Below, in pieces: positions 55,410 through 64,000 of a DNA stretch of 64,000 nucleotides. Both the position numbers and the translations under genes were made by a program. The stretch spans positions 1,727,784-1,791,783 of the forward strand of contig NZ_CP008944.1 of the NCBI RefSeq assembly GCF_000732945.1, given 5' to 3'. The stretch is from Corynebacterium atypicum (lineage in GTDB: Bacteria > Actinomycetota > Actinomycetes > Mycobacteriales > Mycobacteriaceae). Positions within the stretch are counted from its first letter, which is position 1. The number at the start of each line of letters is the position of its first letter. The notes below the pieces were generated by a model. That model was not told the DNA's origin. It saw only the letters and a program-made list of their open reading frames with translations, and ran no database searches.

Positions 55410-58400
55410 CTAACTGCGGCGGTGCCGAATCGCCCGGCGGCGGGCCCGGCGTGCCCGGGTGGGACTCGTCACCGGATCAGCTTGCCGCTCCGCCCGGCGC
55501 GGCGCATCCTTCGCCTTTTCCGCCGGCGGCCGAGACTCGCCTACGACCGCGCGCGGCGTTGCCCTGCGCGCGACGCGGCGCTTGCGCCGCCTGGTCGGCG
55601 TCTGGGGGCGCGCCTGCTCGGTTGTGCCACGCACGGCCGAATCGTCCGCGTCATCGGCGGCCCGATCCTCGCGCCCGTGTTCGGTCGACCCGCGCTGAGC
55701 CTCGAAGTCCTCGCGGCGCGGCCGCCGGTCCGAGCGCGAGTTGCCGCGGGTGCGCCGCTTACGCCGCGGCGACTTTTCAAACTCTTCTACGGCTTGCTCA
55801 TAGCTCGCCCCGGAGGGCTCTTCCGGGTCTGCCGCGTCAGCGTGCTCCACGGCCGCATCTGCGATCTGCGTGATTTCTTCGGCAGCGTCGGCGAGCTGCG
55901 CGCGGCGCGACCGCCGCGACCTCGAGCGCCGCCGGCGCCCGGAGTATTCCCCATCCTCGGCCTTATCGTGGGCGTTGTTCTGCCCGTCAGCCTCCTCGGC
56001 GGGGCCCTTGGCCACCACGGCCGCGGCGAGGTGCTCGAGCTCATCGTCGCGGTGGTGGCGGTGATCACGGCGGTCTTGGCGTTCCGTCTGGCGGGCCGGC
56101 TGCTGGCGCTTACGGTCCTTGGATTCGTGCTTGTGCCCACCGTGGTCGCCTTCCACCGGGTCGTCGTGCAGCACAATTCCCCGGCCGCCGCAGCACTCGC
56201 AGCGGGTGGAGAACGTCTCGAGCAACCCAGTGCCCAGGCGCTTTCGGGTCAGCTGCACCAGGCCCAGCGAGGTCACCTCGGAGACCTGGTGCCGGGTACG
56301 GTCGCGGCTGAGCGCCTCGGTCAGCCGGCGCAACACCAGGTCACGGTTTTCCGGCAGCACCATGTCGATGAAGTCGATAACAACCATCCCGCCGATGTCG
56401 CGCAACCGCAACTGGCGGACGATCTCCTCGGCCGCCTCCAGGTTATTCCGCGTCACCGTCTCCTCGAGGTTACCCCCGGAGCCGGTGAACCGACCCGTAT
56501 TGACGTCGATGACGGTCATGGCCTCGGTGCGGTCGATGACCAGCGATCCGCCGGAGGGCAGGCAGACCACCCGGCCGAGCGCCTTCTTGATCTGCTCGTC
56601 GACCCGGTGCACCTCGAAGGCGTCGCGGCCGCCGTGCTCCTTCTGGTGGAAATACTCCAGGCGGTCCACCAGATCCGGGGCGACGGACTCGACGTAATTA
56701 GACACGGTGTTCCAGGACTTCTCACCGTCGACGATTAACCTGGTGAAGTCCTCGTTAAACAGGTCCCGGACCACCTTGACCAGCATCGGCGGCTCCTCGT
56801 AGAGCGTCACCGGCTTCGAGCCCCGCGACTTCTTCTCCTTGCCGGCCAGCTTCTGGATGTCTTCCCACTGACGGTGCAAGCGCCGCACGTCCTTGGCAAT
56901 GGAGTCCTCGTCGACCCCCTCGGCGGCCGTGCGGATAATCGCGCCGCCGTCTTCGGGCATGACGCGGCCCAGGATCTTCTTCAGCCGGTTGCGTTCCGGC
57001 ACCGGCAGCTTGCGCGAAATGCCCGCGCTCTTGCCGCCGGGAACGTAGACCAGGTAGCGCCCGGCAAGCGAGATCTGGGTGGTCAGACGGGCCCCCTTGT
57101 GGCCCACCGGGTCCTTGGTCACCTGCACCACGACCTGGTCGCCGGACTTCAACGCCTGCTCGATGCGCCTGGAGCGCCCGCCCAACCCGGCGGCGCGCCA
57201 GTCGACCTCGCCGGCGTAGAGCACTCCGTTGCGGCCCTGTCCGATGTCGATGAAGGCGGCCTCCATACTGGGCAGGACGTTCTGCACCCTTCCCAGGTAC
57301 AGATTGCCGATGATCGAGCTCTGCGTCTCCGAGGTGACGAAGTGCTCCACGAGCAGCTCGTCTTCAAGCACGCCCACCTGCACGACGGTGCCCGGGTGAT
57401 CGTGGCGGTCGCGCTCGCGGACCACCATCTCGCGCTTGACTGACTCGCGGCGTGCCAGGAATTCTTCCTCGGTGAGCACGTGGCGGCGCTGCCGCGATTC
57501 CTCGCGGCGCTCCGAGCGGCGCCTCCGCTTGGCCTCCAGGCGGGTCGAGCCCTTCAGCGCTACGGGCTCGGTGGGCAGCTGGCCGTGGGAATCGTCAAGC
57601 ACCCGCTCCACCGCACTGTTCGCGGCTTCTACGTCGGTTGTCTCAGCTGCACTCGCATCGTCCGCCGCGCTGGAGGAGGCAGCAGCGTACTCGGCTTGGC
57701 GCTCGGCGCCGCGATCCGCCCCGCCACGGCCGCGGCCCGCACCACGCCGCCCGCGGCGACGCCTGGAGGCACGCCTGGAACCCTGCGCGCCGTCGGCCGC
57801 AGGCTCCGCCGCGGGAGCCTCGTTCGCAGCGGGCTCCTCGGCTACGGCCGCCGTCGGCTCTGTGTGCTGCGCATCCTGGTCCGCCTGCCGCCGGGAGGTA
57901 CGCCTGGTTGCCGCCCGGCGAGCCCGCCGCCCGCGGCGGCGCTTCGGCTCTGCGCCAGTCTTTTCGCTAGGGGCCAAAAACAGCGGCGCCTCTTCCTCAG
58001 ACTCCCCGGCCTCCGCTGGCTCTTCAGTCTGCGCGGGCTCCGCCTGATCCTCGGATTCTTCCGGCTGTCCGGCCTCTTCAGTGGCATCGGATTCTGCCGG
58101 TTGATCGGGCTGCGCTTCTTCCACGCGCTCTTCTAACTCGTGATTAACTTTGCGCTCGATCTGGTTGATCTCGTTGGCCACATTGTTTTCTACCTGCACC
58201 CGGATGTTGGACAGCTCTTCGGATTCGGTCGCCTCTTCGGCGGCCTCTGCAGCTGCCTCATCGCCGGCTGCGGCGGGAGCATCAGCCGGCGAGTGCTCCC
58301 CCACGGCGTCGAGAAGCGCGATCTGCTCCTCGATGCTCAGCGAGGACTGCGCAACCTTCTTGATCCCCAACTCGCCGAGCGCGGCGACGAGCTCCCGGGA

Positions 58401-58679
58401 GCTTAGCCCCAGCGTCTTCGCCAGGGCGTGCACCCGCGTCTTGGGTTTGAGCGCCTCGCGATCGAGCTCGCCGGCGCGCTTAAGCGCTTCTGCGGGCAGC
58501 TCTACCGTATTGTGCGCCGCCTGCTTCTTTTTGGCGGCAGGCCGCTTCTTTACGGCCTTTTTCTTGCCAGCCTTCTCAGCCTTTCCTGCCGGGGGCTTCT
58601 GCTTTTTCGCCCAATCCGGCTTCTTCTCCTGAGCCTGGTCGGAGGATTCAGTTTTTTCTTCGGGGCTATTTTTCGCCAC
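55410..58679 (-). CDS. rne: Ribonuclease E/G with N-terminal IF-2-like module
   Basis: This essential endoribonuclease processes rRNA and mRNA. The catalytic core lies around residues 420-840: the S1 region, then TVIDVNTGRFTG (near 720) and GGMVVIDFIDM (near 766) with the metal-binding Asp pair, and CECCGGRG (near 830) as the zinc link. The N-terminal 400 residues are low-complexity acidic and Lys-rich sequence containing TRVHALAKTLGLSSRELVAA, which resembles the IF-2 N-terminal motif. The C-terminal 250 residues are Arg-rich and likely unstructured, suited to RNA or partner binding. I start at the GTG at 58679 with AAGGAG 8 nt upstream. The total is 1089 residues. Confidence 0.93.
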   Translation of the reverse strand: MAKNSPEEKTESSDQAQEKKPDWAKKQKPPAGKAEKAGKKKAVKKRPAAKKKQAAHNTVELPAEALKRAGELDREALKPKTRVHALAKTLGLSSRELVAALGELGIKKVAQSSLSIEEQIALLDAVGEHSPADAPAAAGDEAAAEAAEEATESEELSNIRVQVENNVANEINQIERKVNHELEERVEEAQPDQPAESDATEEAGQPEESEDQAEPAQTEEPAEAGESEEEAPLFLAPSEKTGAEPKRRRGRRARRAATRRTSRRQADQDAQHTEPTAAVAEEPAANEAPAAEPAADGAQGSRRASRRRRGRRGAGRGRGGADRGAERQAEYAAASSSAADDASAAETTDVEAANSAVERVLDDSHGQLPTEPVALKGSTRLEAKRRRRSERREESRQRRHVLTEEEFLARRESVKREMVVRERDRHDHPGTVVQVGVLEDELLVEHFVTSETQSSIIGNLYLGRVQNVLPSMEAAFIDIGQGRNGVLYAGEVDWRAAGLGGRSRRIEQALKSGDQVVVQVTKDPVGHKGARLTTQISLAGRYLVYVPGGKSAGISRKLPVPERNRLKKILGRVMPEDGGAIIRTAAEGVDEDSIAKDVRRLHRQWEDIQKLAGKEKKSRGSKPVTLYEEPPMLVKVVRDLFNEDFTRLIVDGEKSWNTVSNYVESVAPDLVDRLEYFHQKEHGGRDAFEVHRVDEQIKKALGRVVCLPSGGSLVIDRTEAMTVIDVNTGRFTGSGGNLEETVTRNNLEAAEEIVRQLRLRDIGGMVVIDFIDMVLPENRDLVLRRLTEALSRDRTRHQVSEVTSLGLVQLTRKRLGTGLLETFSTRCECCGGRGIVLHDDPVEGDHGGHKHESKDRKRQQPARQTERQDRRDHRHHRDDELEHLAAAVVAKGPAEEADGQNNAHDKAEDGEYSGRRRRSRSRRSRRAQLADAAEEITQIADAAVEHADAADPEEPSGASYEQAVEEFEKSPRRKRRTRGNSRSDRRPRREDFEAQRGSTEHGREDRAADDADDSAVRGTTEQARPQTPTRRRKRRVARRATPRAVVGESRPPAEKAKDAPRRAERQADPVTSPTRARRARRRAIRHRRS

Positions 58680-59000
58680 GAGGAGTTCTCCTTGACGTCT
58701 GGTATCGGGACCAACCACCGGCACCCCCACCCGCCCGGGCGCAGACGAAGCCTTCGCAAACTTCGCCGCCGCCGCTCGAACGCGTGGCACCGTGCAGTGC
58801 GTCTACACCGTCCAGTTGTGCAGTGGCCAGTGGCCTCCGCACGGTAAGTGGCCGTTACGCGGGGCCACACGGAAGTCGGTCCACTTCAATTGTTAAAAGT
58901 CCTTGTGAGGCCCGCACTCAAGCTGCCTCCACCCCCATTCTGGCACACTAAACGGGCTGAACCCGCATCCCACTCTTGCGCGCGCTGTTACGGTGACTCT
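58680..59000. other. Divergent intergenic region between rne and the DUF membrane gene
   Basis: These 321 bases lack a credible gene. Minus-strand frames only extend rne with Arg/Ala-rich sequence. An AT-rich patch (CAATTGTTAAAAG, near 58890) may hold the rne promoter, which would give a leader of about 200 nt. TACGGT, 6 nt before the ATG at 59001, may be a leaderless -10 for the plus-strand gene. No terminator or repeat was seen. Confidence 0.4.
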
Positions 59001-59766
59001 ATGTATCCCCAAAAGCGCCCAGAAACCTCTGAGCATCCCACGCCGGCGCTGCCGGCTACTCAGGCGTTTTCTGTCGCTCCCGGCGCGCGCGCAGCAGCCA
59101 TCGGGGGCTTCGCTGCGTTCACCGTGGCGATGCATCTGGATTACCTGCTCGGGGGCCTCATCATTCTCGCTATCACGATGATTGCCTGCGTGCTCTCCGA
59201 CCGAAAAGTGTTCAGCCTCGAGGGCGGCTACGACCAGAAAACGATAGAAGACGAAGAACTTCGGCTGCGCGAAAACCCCTGGCCCCTGATCAGCGCAGTG
59301 GCAACCCCGCTGTTAGCCACTGCGCTTCCCGTCGGGGCGGGGGATCTGCCTGTCTGGGCGACGGCCGTCGCCTCCGGTGCCGCCGGAGCGGCCGTAGGGT
59401 GGATGACCACCCGAGGCGTCAACGTCCGGGCCCGCCGTATGGGGCGGCGGCTGAAGCGGCTGATGGCCGAGTCCACGCTCGATGGCCTCACCGCTAAGGA
59501 CGTCACGGTTCTTGCCGCGCACAAGGGGATTGTCGCGGCACTGGCCGGGCTGGGCGCCGTCAACGGGCTCAGGGTCCGGTTCTGGCTGCTGGAGCGTAGT
59601 CTTCCCGCTAGCGACGCGGAAGATATCTACCGGGAGCTCAGTGAGCTGAGCCAAGCAGGGATGGTGAACATCACGAGTATCGACGCTGGCGGGGACCGCT
59701 CCCGGCACCTCGTCGAGCTCACCCCCCCCCGCGGGCGCGCTCAACGCACTGCGCGAGGGGCGCTAG
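59001..59766 (+). CDS. Conserved membrane protein of unknown function, frameshifted near its C-terminus by a C9 run
   Basis: The protein of about 254 residues has a Pro-rich start, two helices near residues 30-75, two more near 105-135, then a basic soluble domain with a winged-helix feel (TLDGLTAKDVTVLAAHKG). As sequenced, nine C at 59722-59730 shift the frame after VELTP into a long unconvincing run. Eight C give TPPAGALNALREGR and a stop at 59766, only 8 nt from the convergent ndk stop, which I believe is the true end. I recall a conserved hypothetical at this spot in corynebacteria. The function is unknown. Confidence 0.65.
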
Positions 59767-59774
59767 CTGGTGCC

Positions 59775-60185
59775 CTAGAGGTTAGGGAACCAGATCGAGA
59801 TCTCGCGCTCGGCGGACTCCGGCGAGTCCGACCCGTGCACGACGTTCTCGCCGACGGTCAGGCCGAAGTCGCCGCGGATGGTGCCCGGGGTCGCCTTAGA
59901 AACGGGGTCGGTGCCGCCGGCCAGCTGCCGCCAGGCCTCGATGGCGCGCTCGCCCTCGACCACGCCAGCGATCAGCGGCGCGGAGGTGATGAAGTCGACC
60001 AGCTCGCCAAAGAACGGCTTGTCCTGGTGCTCGGCGTAGTGCTTTTCGGCCGTCTCTTTGTCGGTGACGCGCAGGTCCAGGGCGGCCAGCTTCAGGCCCT
60101 TGGTCTCAATGCGCGAGATAATTTCGCCGACGAGGCCGCGCTTGACGCCGTCGGGCTTGATCAGAATCAGGGTGCGTTCAGTCAT
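59775..60185 (-). CDS. ndk: Nucleoside diphosphate kinase
   Basis: Ndk exchanges gamma-phosphates between nucleoside tri- and diphosphates. The 136-residue protein begins [19 protein letters not shown], and the phospho-acceptor is His117 in [10 protein letters not shown]. The length is normal. The ATG at 60185 is chosen because it starts the conserved sequence; the longer frame upstream is unconvincing. TACAGT lies 7 nt before the ATG. Confidence 0.96.
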   Translation of the reverse strand: MTERTLILIKPDGVKRGLVGEIISRIETKGLKLAALDLRVTDKETAEKHYAEHQDKPFFGELVDFITSAPLIAGVVEGERAIEAWRQLAGGTDPVSKATPGTIRGDFGLTVGENVVHGSDSPESAEREISIWFPNL

Positions 60186-60192
60186 GCGCCTC

Positions 60193-60198
60193 ACTGTA
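60193..60198 (-). promoter_or_regulatory. ndk: Candidate -10 box of ndk
   Basis: TACAGT on the minus strand fits TANNNT and lies 7 nt before the ndk ATG, suggesting a leaderless or nearly leaderless mRNA. GAGG between the box and the ATG could instead be read as an SD. Confidence 0.4.
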
Positions 60199-60268
60199 CA
60201 TTTTCCATCGCGCTGCCTGTTAGCCTGGTGCTTAAACCCCCTGTACACCAACGAAAGGAATTTTTGAC

Positions 60269-60745
60269 GTGTCTGCACAGTTTTCCACCGCACACGGCCC
60301 GCACCTCGATAGCGCCGCCCCCGAAATCTACGGCGCGATGAACCAGGTCGCCCAGAAGCTCCAGGAGCTCGTGGGCGAGCGGGGCCTGGACCCGCAGCTT
60401 CTCGAGATCGCCTTCGTCCGCGCCAGCCAGCTCAACGGCTGCACCGCGTGCCTGTCGGTGCACGGCCCCAAGGCCCGCGAGTCCGGCATAGCTCAGGAAA
60501 AGCTTGACCTTCTGCCGGCCTGGCGGGAGGGCACCGCATTCTCCGATAAGGAAAAGGCCACCCTGGAGCTGACCGAGCACCTCACCAAGCTGCCCGCGGG
60601 GACGCGTCACAGCGACGCCGTGGTCCGCGCCGGCGAGTTCTTCAGCGAGGACGAGCTCGTGGCTCTCGAGTGGGGCATCATCGTGATCAACGCCTTCAAC
60701 CGGATCTCGATCGCCTCCGGCCACGACCCGATCCCGCAGAGCTAG
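60269..60745 (+). CDS. AhpD-like carboxymuconolactone decarboxylase-family protein
   Basis: The 158-residue all-helical protein has the redox motif [10 protein letters not shown] with Cys58, Cys61 and His65, as in AhpD-like peroxidase-associated disulfide proteins. GTG at 60269 is preceded by AAAGGAA. It probably acts in peroxide or thiol metabolism, but no peroxiredoxin gene is adjacent, so the partner is unknown. It is divergent from ndk. It looks intact. Confidence 0.87.
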   Translation: MSAQFSTAHGPHLDSAAPEIYGAMNQVAQKLQELVGERGLDPQLLEIAFVRASQLNGCTACLSVHGPKARESGIAQEKLDLLPAWREGTAFSDKEKATLELTEHLTKLPAGTRHSDAVVRAGEFFSEDELVALEWGIIVINAFNRISIASGHDPIPQS

Positions 60746-60827
60746 GCGCACCGACCACCCAGCTTCGGCCCGGCCACAGCATTGTCGGCCGGGCCGACAG
60801 CAGCCGTGGCCACGCGGGCTACCTGCA

Positions 60828-61250
60828 CTACATGTGCTGGGTGGTCAGAAGCCCGCGCTCCATCCGGGCGATGAGGTTGGAGCGCAGGTGCAAGATGTAC
60901 GCCCACACGCAGATGAACAGGATCGCGACGATCCCCATCGACGGGTGCACGAAAAACCCGGCAAGGGCTACCACCTGCAGCACGAGCGCGGTCCTAAAGG
61001 CCCACTGAAAGCGCTGCAGAAACGCCAGCAACAGAAAGGCCAGCGATAGCGCGGTGACGAACCCCCAGTTGAAGGTGGTCCAGTAGGCGCCGTTATCCAC
61101 TCGCAAGATGACGGTGAGCACCAGAGCGAAGCTGATGGCCTCCATCACCAGCGTGCCGGCCATCACCCCACGCAGACCCTTCAACGGGTCCTTCTCCGGG
61201 GCGTGCCCGGGGCCCAGCGGGCCCGGCTGCGGCGGCTCGGTGTGGCTCAT
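60828..61250 (-). CDS. DUF4233 membrane protein
   Basis: The 140-residue protein has a Pro/Gly-rich N-terminus, then GLRGVMAGTLVMEAISFALVL and three further helices, the pattern of the DUF4233 family found next to folC in actinobacteria. Its ATG overlaps the folC stop (ATGA), so expression is coupled. The function is unknown; conserved linkage suggests a role connected with folate or valS-folC expression, but nothing in the sequence shows it. Confidence 0.8.
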   Translation of the reverse strand: MSHTEPPQPGPLGPGHAPEKDPLKGLRGVMAGTLVMEAISFALVLTVILRVDNGAYWTTFNWGFVTALSLAFLLLAFLQRFQWAFRTALVLQVVALAGFFVHPSMGIVAILFICVWAYILHLRSNLIARMERGLLTTQHM

Positions 61251-62854
61251 TGCGGTTCCTTTCCAAATAGCGTGCGCGCCTCGCCCGCGGTGACCACCGA
61301 GCCGGTGATCAGCACCCCGGAGCCAGACTGGACGTCGGCATTCTCGGCCAACTCGAAGGCCAACTCGACGGCCGTATCCAGGCGCTCGGCCACGTGGACG
61401 CGCTCCTCGCCGAAGATCTCCCGGGCCAGCTCCCCCAGCTCGTAGGCGTCCAGCGCCCGCGGCGAAGAATTCTGCGTGCACACTACCTCGGCCAGATGGG
61501 GCTCCAACGCGGCCAGTATCCCGCGGACGTCCTTGTCCGCCAAAATGCCCACAACCCCGATCAGCCGCGTGAAATCGAAGTCGCGCTCCATCGCCTGCCC
61601 CAACGCCCGCGCGCCGTGCGGATTGTGCGCGGCGTCGATAAACGTGGTCGGGGTCGCGCGCACCCGCTCGAGGCGCCCGGGCGAGGTCACCTGCGCGAAA
61701 CCGCGGCGAACGGTGTCCTGGTCGAGCTGGCGGCCGCCCCCGGCGCCGAAGAACGCCTCGACGGCCGCCAGGGCCACGGCAGCGTTCTTGGCCTGGTGTT
61801 CGCCGGAAAGCGGGAGGAAGATGTCGGAATACACCCCGCCGAGGCCCTGAAGGGCAAGCATCTGCCCGCCGACGGCCAACGCCGATTCCACCACCCCGAA
61901 CTCCATCCCGGCCCGGGCCACCGCCGCATCCACGTCCACGGCGCGCTGCGCGAGCACCGTCATCGCCTCCGGGGGCTGCTCGGCGAGGATCGCCACGTTA
62001 TCCGGCGGGGTGAGCAGGTCCGAGGCGTCCCAACGGGACTTGATGATGCCGGCTTTCTCCCCGGCGATCTGGTCGATCGTGTCCCCCAGGTACTCCGTGT
62101 GGTCCAGGCCGATAGGCATGACCACGGCAATCTGCGCGTCGGCGACGTTGGTTGCGTCCCAGGTGCCGCCCATGCCCACCTCGACGACGCCGACGTCGAC
62201 CGGGGCGTCGGCAAACGCCGCGTAGGCCATCGCGGTGAGCACTTCGAACTTGCTCATCGGTACGTCGCTGCGCGCGTCGACCATCTCCACGTAGGGCTGG
62301 ATCTCACGCCAGGTGCGCACAAAATCACGGGGGTGGATCGGCTCGCCATCGATGGCGATGCGTTCGGTCACCCGCTGCAGGTGCGGGCTGGTGATGCGCC
62401 CGGTGCGGCGGTGAAAGGCACGCAACAGTGACTCGATCATGCGCACCACCGAGGTCTTCCCGTTGGTGCCTGCGACCTGGATGATCGGGTAGGCACGCTG
62501 GGGCGAGCCCAGGAAGTCCATCAGCGTCTCAATGCGCTCCAGGGAGGGGTCGATCTTGGTCTCCGGCCAGCGCTGGTTCAGCTCGGCCTCGACTTCGGCT
62601 AAGGCGAGCAGGTCCTTCTCGGTGACCGGTTCCTCGATCGCGATCTCGTCAGCGGGGCCCTTCTCGCCGGCCATTTCAATCGGCAGGCTCAGCCCCGTCT
62701 CGTCCAGGTGCACGCCGGCGGTGGCATCGGCGCTTTCCGACGCCGCGGAGGTTTCCGCCTCTTCAAGCCGGTGCAGCTCGGCTGGGGTCAAGGCCTCGCC
62801 CTCGAGCATCGCCTGCGCGAGCTCGGGAAGGCTACGCTCGCGTTCTTCAGCCAC
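61247..62854 (-). CDS. folC: Folylpolyglutamate synthase / dihydrofolate synthase
   Basis: FolC adds glutamates to folates and joins dihydropteroate to glutamate. The ATP-binding P-loop GTNGKTS lies near residue 130, and the Mur-ligase-like motifs VVEVGMGGTWDATN and DAAHNPHGA follow. The 535-residue length includes an N-terminal acidic extension of about 75 residues before ALAEVEAELNQRWPETK. The GTG at 62854 overlaps the valS stop by one base, so valS-folC-DUF4233 form one coupled unit. Confidence 0.94.
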   Translation of the reverse strand: MAEERERSLPELAQAMLEGEALTPAELHRLEEAETSAASESADATAGVHLDETGLSLPIEMAGEKGPADEIAIEEPVTEKDLLALAEVEAELNQRWPETKIDPSLERIETLMDFLGSPQRAYPIIQVAGTNGKTSVVRMIESLLRAFHRRTGRITSPHLQRVTERIAIDGEPIHPRDFVRTWREIQPYVEMVDARSDVPMSKFEVLTAMAYAAFADAPVDVGVVEVGMGGTWDATNVADAQIAVVMPIGLDHTEYLGDTIDQIAGEKAGIIKSRWDASDLLTPPDNVAILAEQPPEAMTVLAQRAVDVDAAVARAGMEFGVVESALAVGGQMLALQGLGGVYSDIFLPLSGEHQAKNAAVALAAVEAFFGAGGGRQLDQDTVRRGFAQVTSPGRLERVRATPTTFIDAAHNPHGARALGQAMERDFDFTRLIGVVGILADKDVRGILAALEPHLAEVVCTQNSSPRALDAYELGELAREIFGEERVHVAERLDTAVELAFELAENADVQSGSGVLITGSVVTAGEARTLFGKEPQ

Positions 62855-64000
62855 TAGTCGAGCGCCTCCAAACGCGGGGTGATCCGGGCGATCTCTGCTT
62901 CGGCGATGCGGCGGCGCTCCCGGATGCCTGCGACGACCTTCTCGGGCGCCTTATCTACAAAGTTCGGGTTGTCCAGCTTCTTGCCGGTGGTCTCGAGCTC
63001 CTTTCGGGCGACCGCCAGCTCCTTTTCCAGGCGCTTGCGCTCGGCCACCTTGTCGATCGTGCCGGAGGTATCCAGGCGCACCGTCAGCGTCGCCTGCGCA
63101 AGCCGCACCTCCACGGAGCCGCTCGGGGCGAAATCGTCCTCGGGGCGGGCGACCCGGGCAAGCGAGCGCACGAGCTCCTCCTGGTCGACCAGGTCGGCGG
63201 CGGCGAAGTCAATCTCGGCGGGCACCTTCTGCGAGGGCTTGACCCCCTGGTCGTTGCGGAAGCGGCGCAGTTCGGTGACCAACGCCTGGGCGTCAGCGAT
63301 GCGGCGCCGGGCGGTCTGGTCGACGCTCGCGCCGCCATTGGTATCCGCCACCGTCGGCCATGGGGCGATCATCAGCGATTCCTCGCCGGTAAGCGTAGTC
63401 CAGAGCACCTCGGTGACGAAGGGCATCGCCGGATGCAGCAGCTTAAGGAGCACGTCAAGCACCCGGCCGAGGACCACGCGCGTGTGCCGGCCGGCGACGT
63501 TGTCCCCGTCCCGCGGGATCTGTGTCTTGGCGATCTCCAGGTACCAGTCGCAGAACTCGTCCCAGGTGAAGTGGTAGAGCTCCTCGTTGGCCTTAGCAAA
63601 CTGGAAGTCGTCGAGGTAGCGGTCCACCCGGCCGCGCACGTCCTCGAGGCGATCCAGGATCCAGCGATCGGCGTCAGTGAGCTCGTCGCGGGCGGGTAGC
63701 AGATCCACGCGGGCGCCGTTGAGCAGCGCGAAGCGGGCGGCGTTGAAGAGCTTGGTGGCGAAGTTGCGCGAGCTTTGCGCGTGGTCCTCGCCCACCGGCA
63801 GGTCGACGCCCGGGTTCGCGCCGCGCGCCAGGGTAAACCGCAGGGCGTCGGCGCCGAAGCGGTCCACCCAGTCCATGGGGTCGATACCATTGCCCAAGGA
63901 CTTCGACATCTTGCGGCCCTTCTCATCGCGGACCAGGCCGTGTAAGAAGAGGTGCGTAAACGGGATCTGCGGGCGGCCCTCGGCACCCTCACCTAAAACG
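62854..64000 (-). CDS. valS: Valyl-tRNA synthetase, C-terminal part
   Basis: The frame runs from the window edge to the stop at 62854, giving 382 residues. The KMSKS loop ([10 protein letters not shown]) lies near the start of this part, followed by the anticodon-binding domain and a C-terminal coiled coil ([20 protein letters not shown]) that is typical for ValS. ValS charges tRNA-Val and edits threonyl-tRNA. The N-terminal catalytic and editing domains lie outside the window. Confidence 0.95.
   Translation of the reverse strand, partial: VLGEGAEGRPQIPFTHLFLHGLVRDEKGRKMSKSLGNGIDPMDWVDRFGADALRFTLARGANPGVDLPVGEDHAQSSRNFATKLFNAARFALLNGARVDLLPARDELTDADRWILDRLEDVRGRVDRYLDDFQFAKANEELYHFTWDEFCDWYLEIAKTQIPRDGDNVAGRHTRVVLGRVLDVLLKLLHPAMPFVTEVLWTTLTGEESLMIAPWPTVADTNGGASVDQTARRRIADAQALVTELRRFRNDQGVKPSQKVPAEIDFAAADLVDQEELVRSLARVARPEDDFAPSGSVEVRLAQATLTVRLDTSGTIDKVAERKRLEKELAVARKELETTGKKLDNPNFVDKAPEKVVAGIRERRRIAEAEIARITPRLEALD

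Noticed and set aside
55422-56738. 438-codon plus-strand frame across the end of rne
   Set aside because: It is a shadow of the RNase E gene, whose catalytic motifs are clear on the other strand.
1-64000. CRISPR arrays, tRNA or rRNA genes, prophage or insertion sequences
   Set aside because: I looked for regular spaced repeats, cloverleaf signatures, transposase or integrase motifs and found none that I could support by reading.

Overview
This is about 64 kb of GC-rich actinobacterial chromosome, almost certainly from a Corynebacterium. Two blocks follow gene order I remember from C. glutamicum. The first is treS ... idi ... aecD-brnQ-alkanal monooxygenase-BCCT carrier. The second is lepA-rpsT-holA-comEC-comEA-degV-phosphatase-rsfS-nadD-proA-dehydrogenase-proB-obg-rpmA-rplU-rne-ndk-DUF4233-folC-valS. 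No phage, CRISPR array, insertion sequence, rRNA or tRNA is visible. Three BCCT-family carriers suggest an organism that copes with osmotic stress.

Layout. 1-8 kb: the N-terminus of an acyl-CoA ligase, then glycogen/trehalose metabolism (malQ; a translationally coupled treS-maltokinase-esterase operon) and two tiny membrane proteins. 8-19 kb: idi with a lipoprotein, an ABC exporter, an AecD-like C-S lyase, a GNAT-like protein, BrnQ, an LLM flavin oxidoreductase, a BCCT carrier and an AEC carrier. 19-24 kb: a nucleobase permease fused to an OHCU-decarboxylase-like domain, panBC, then a nucleoside hydrolase and an MFS carrier. 25-37 kb: a transporter-rich accessory stretch with a BASS carrier, a PTS EIIAB plus UlaA-type EIIC, a TsuA-TusA fusion, a FUSC protein and two divergent BCCT carriers. 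36.9-38.0 kb: a lower-GC island holding a broken DUF559-like gene between two copies of a 41-bp hairpin repeat. 38-64 kb: conserved housekeeping genes, mostly on the minus strand.

Quality note. Ten genes carry about thirteen apparent indels. Several sit in homopolymers (T4, G4, G6, C9, C13) or short tandem repeats, and some are in genes normally intact in the genus. I read most as sequencing or assembly errors, give composite spans for these genes, and mark those with a major break as pseudogenes. The DUF559-like gene looks genuinely truncated as well. I found no clear multi-gene novel system. The most interesting items are the 36.9-38.0 kb island, the permease-OHCU fusion with a changed catalytic position, the TsuA-TusA fusion, and a 13-base homopolymer inside a transporter gene.
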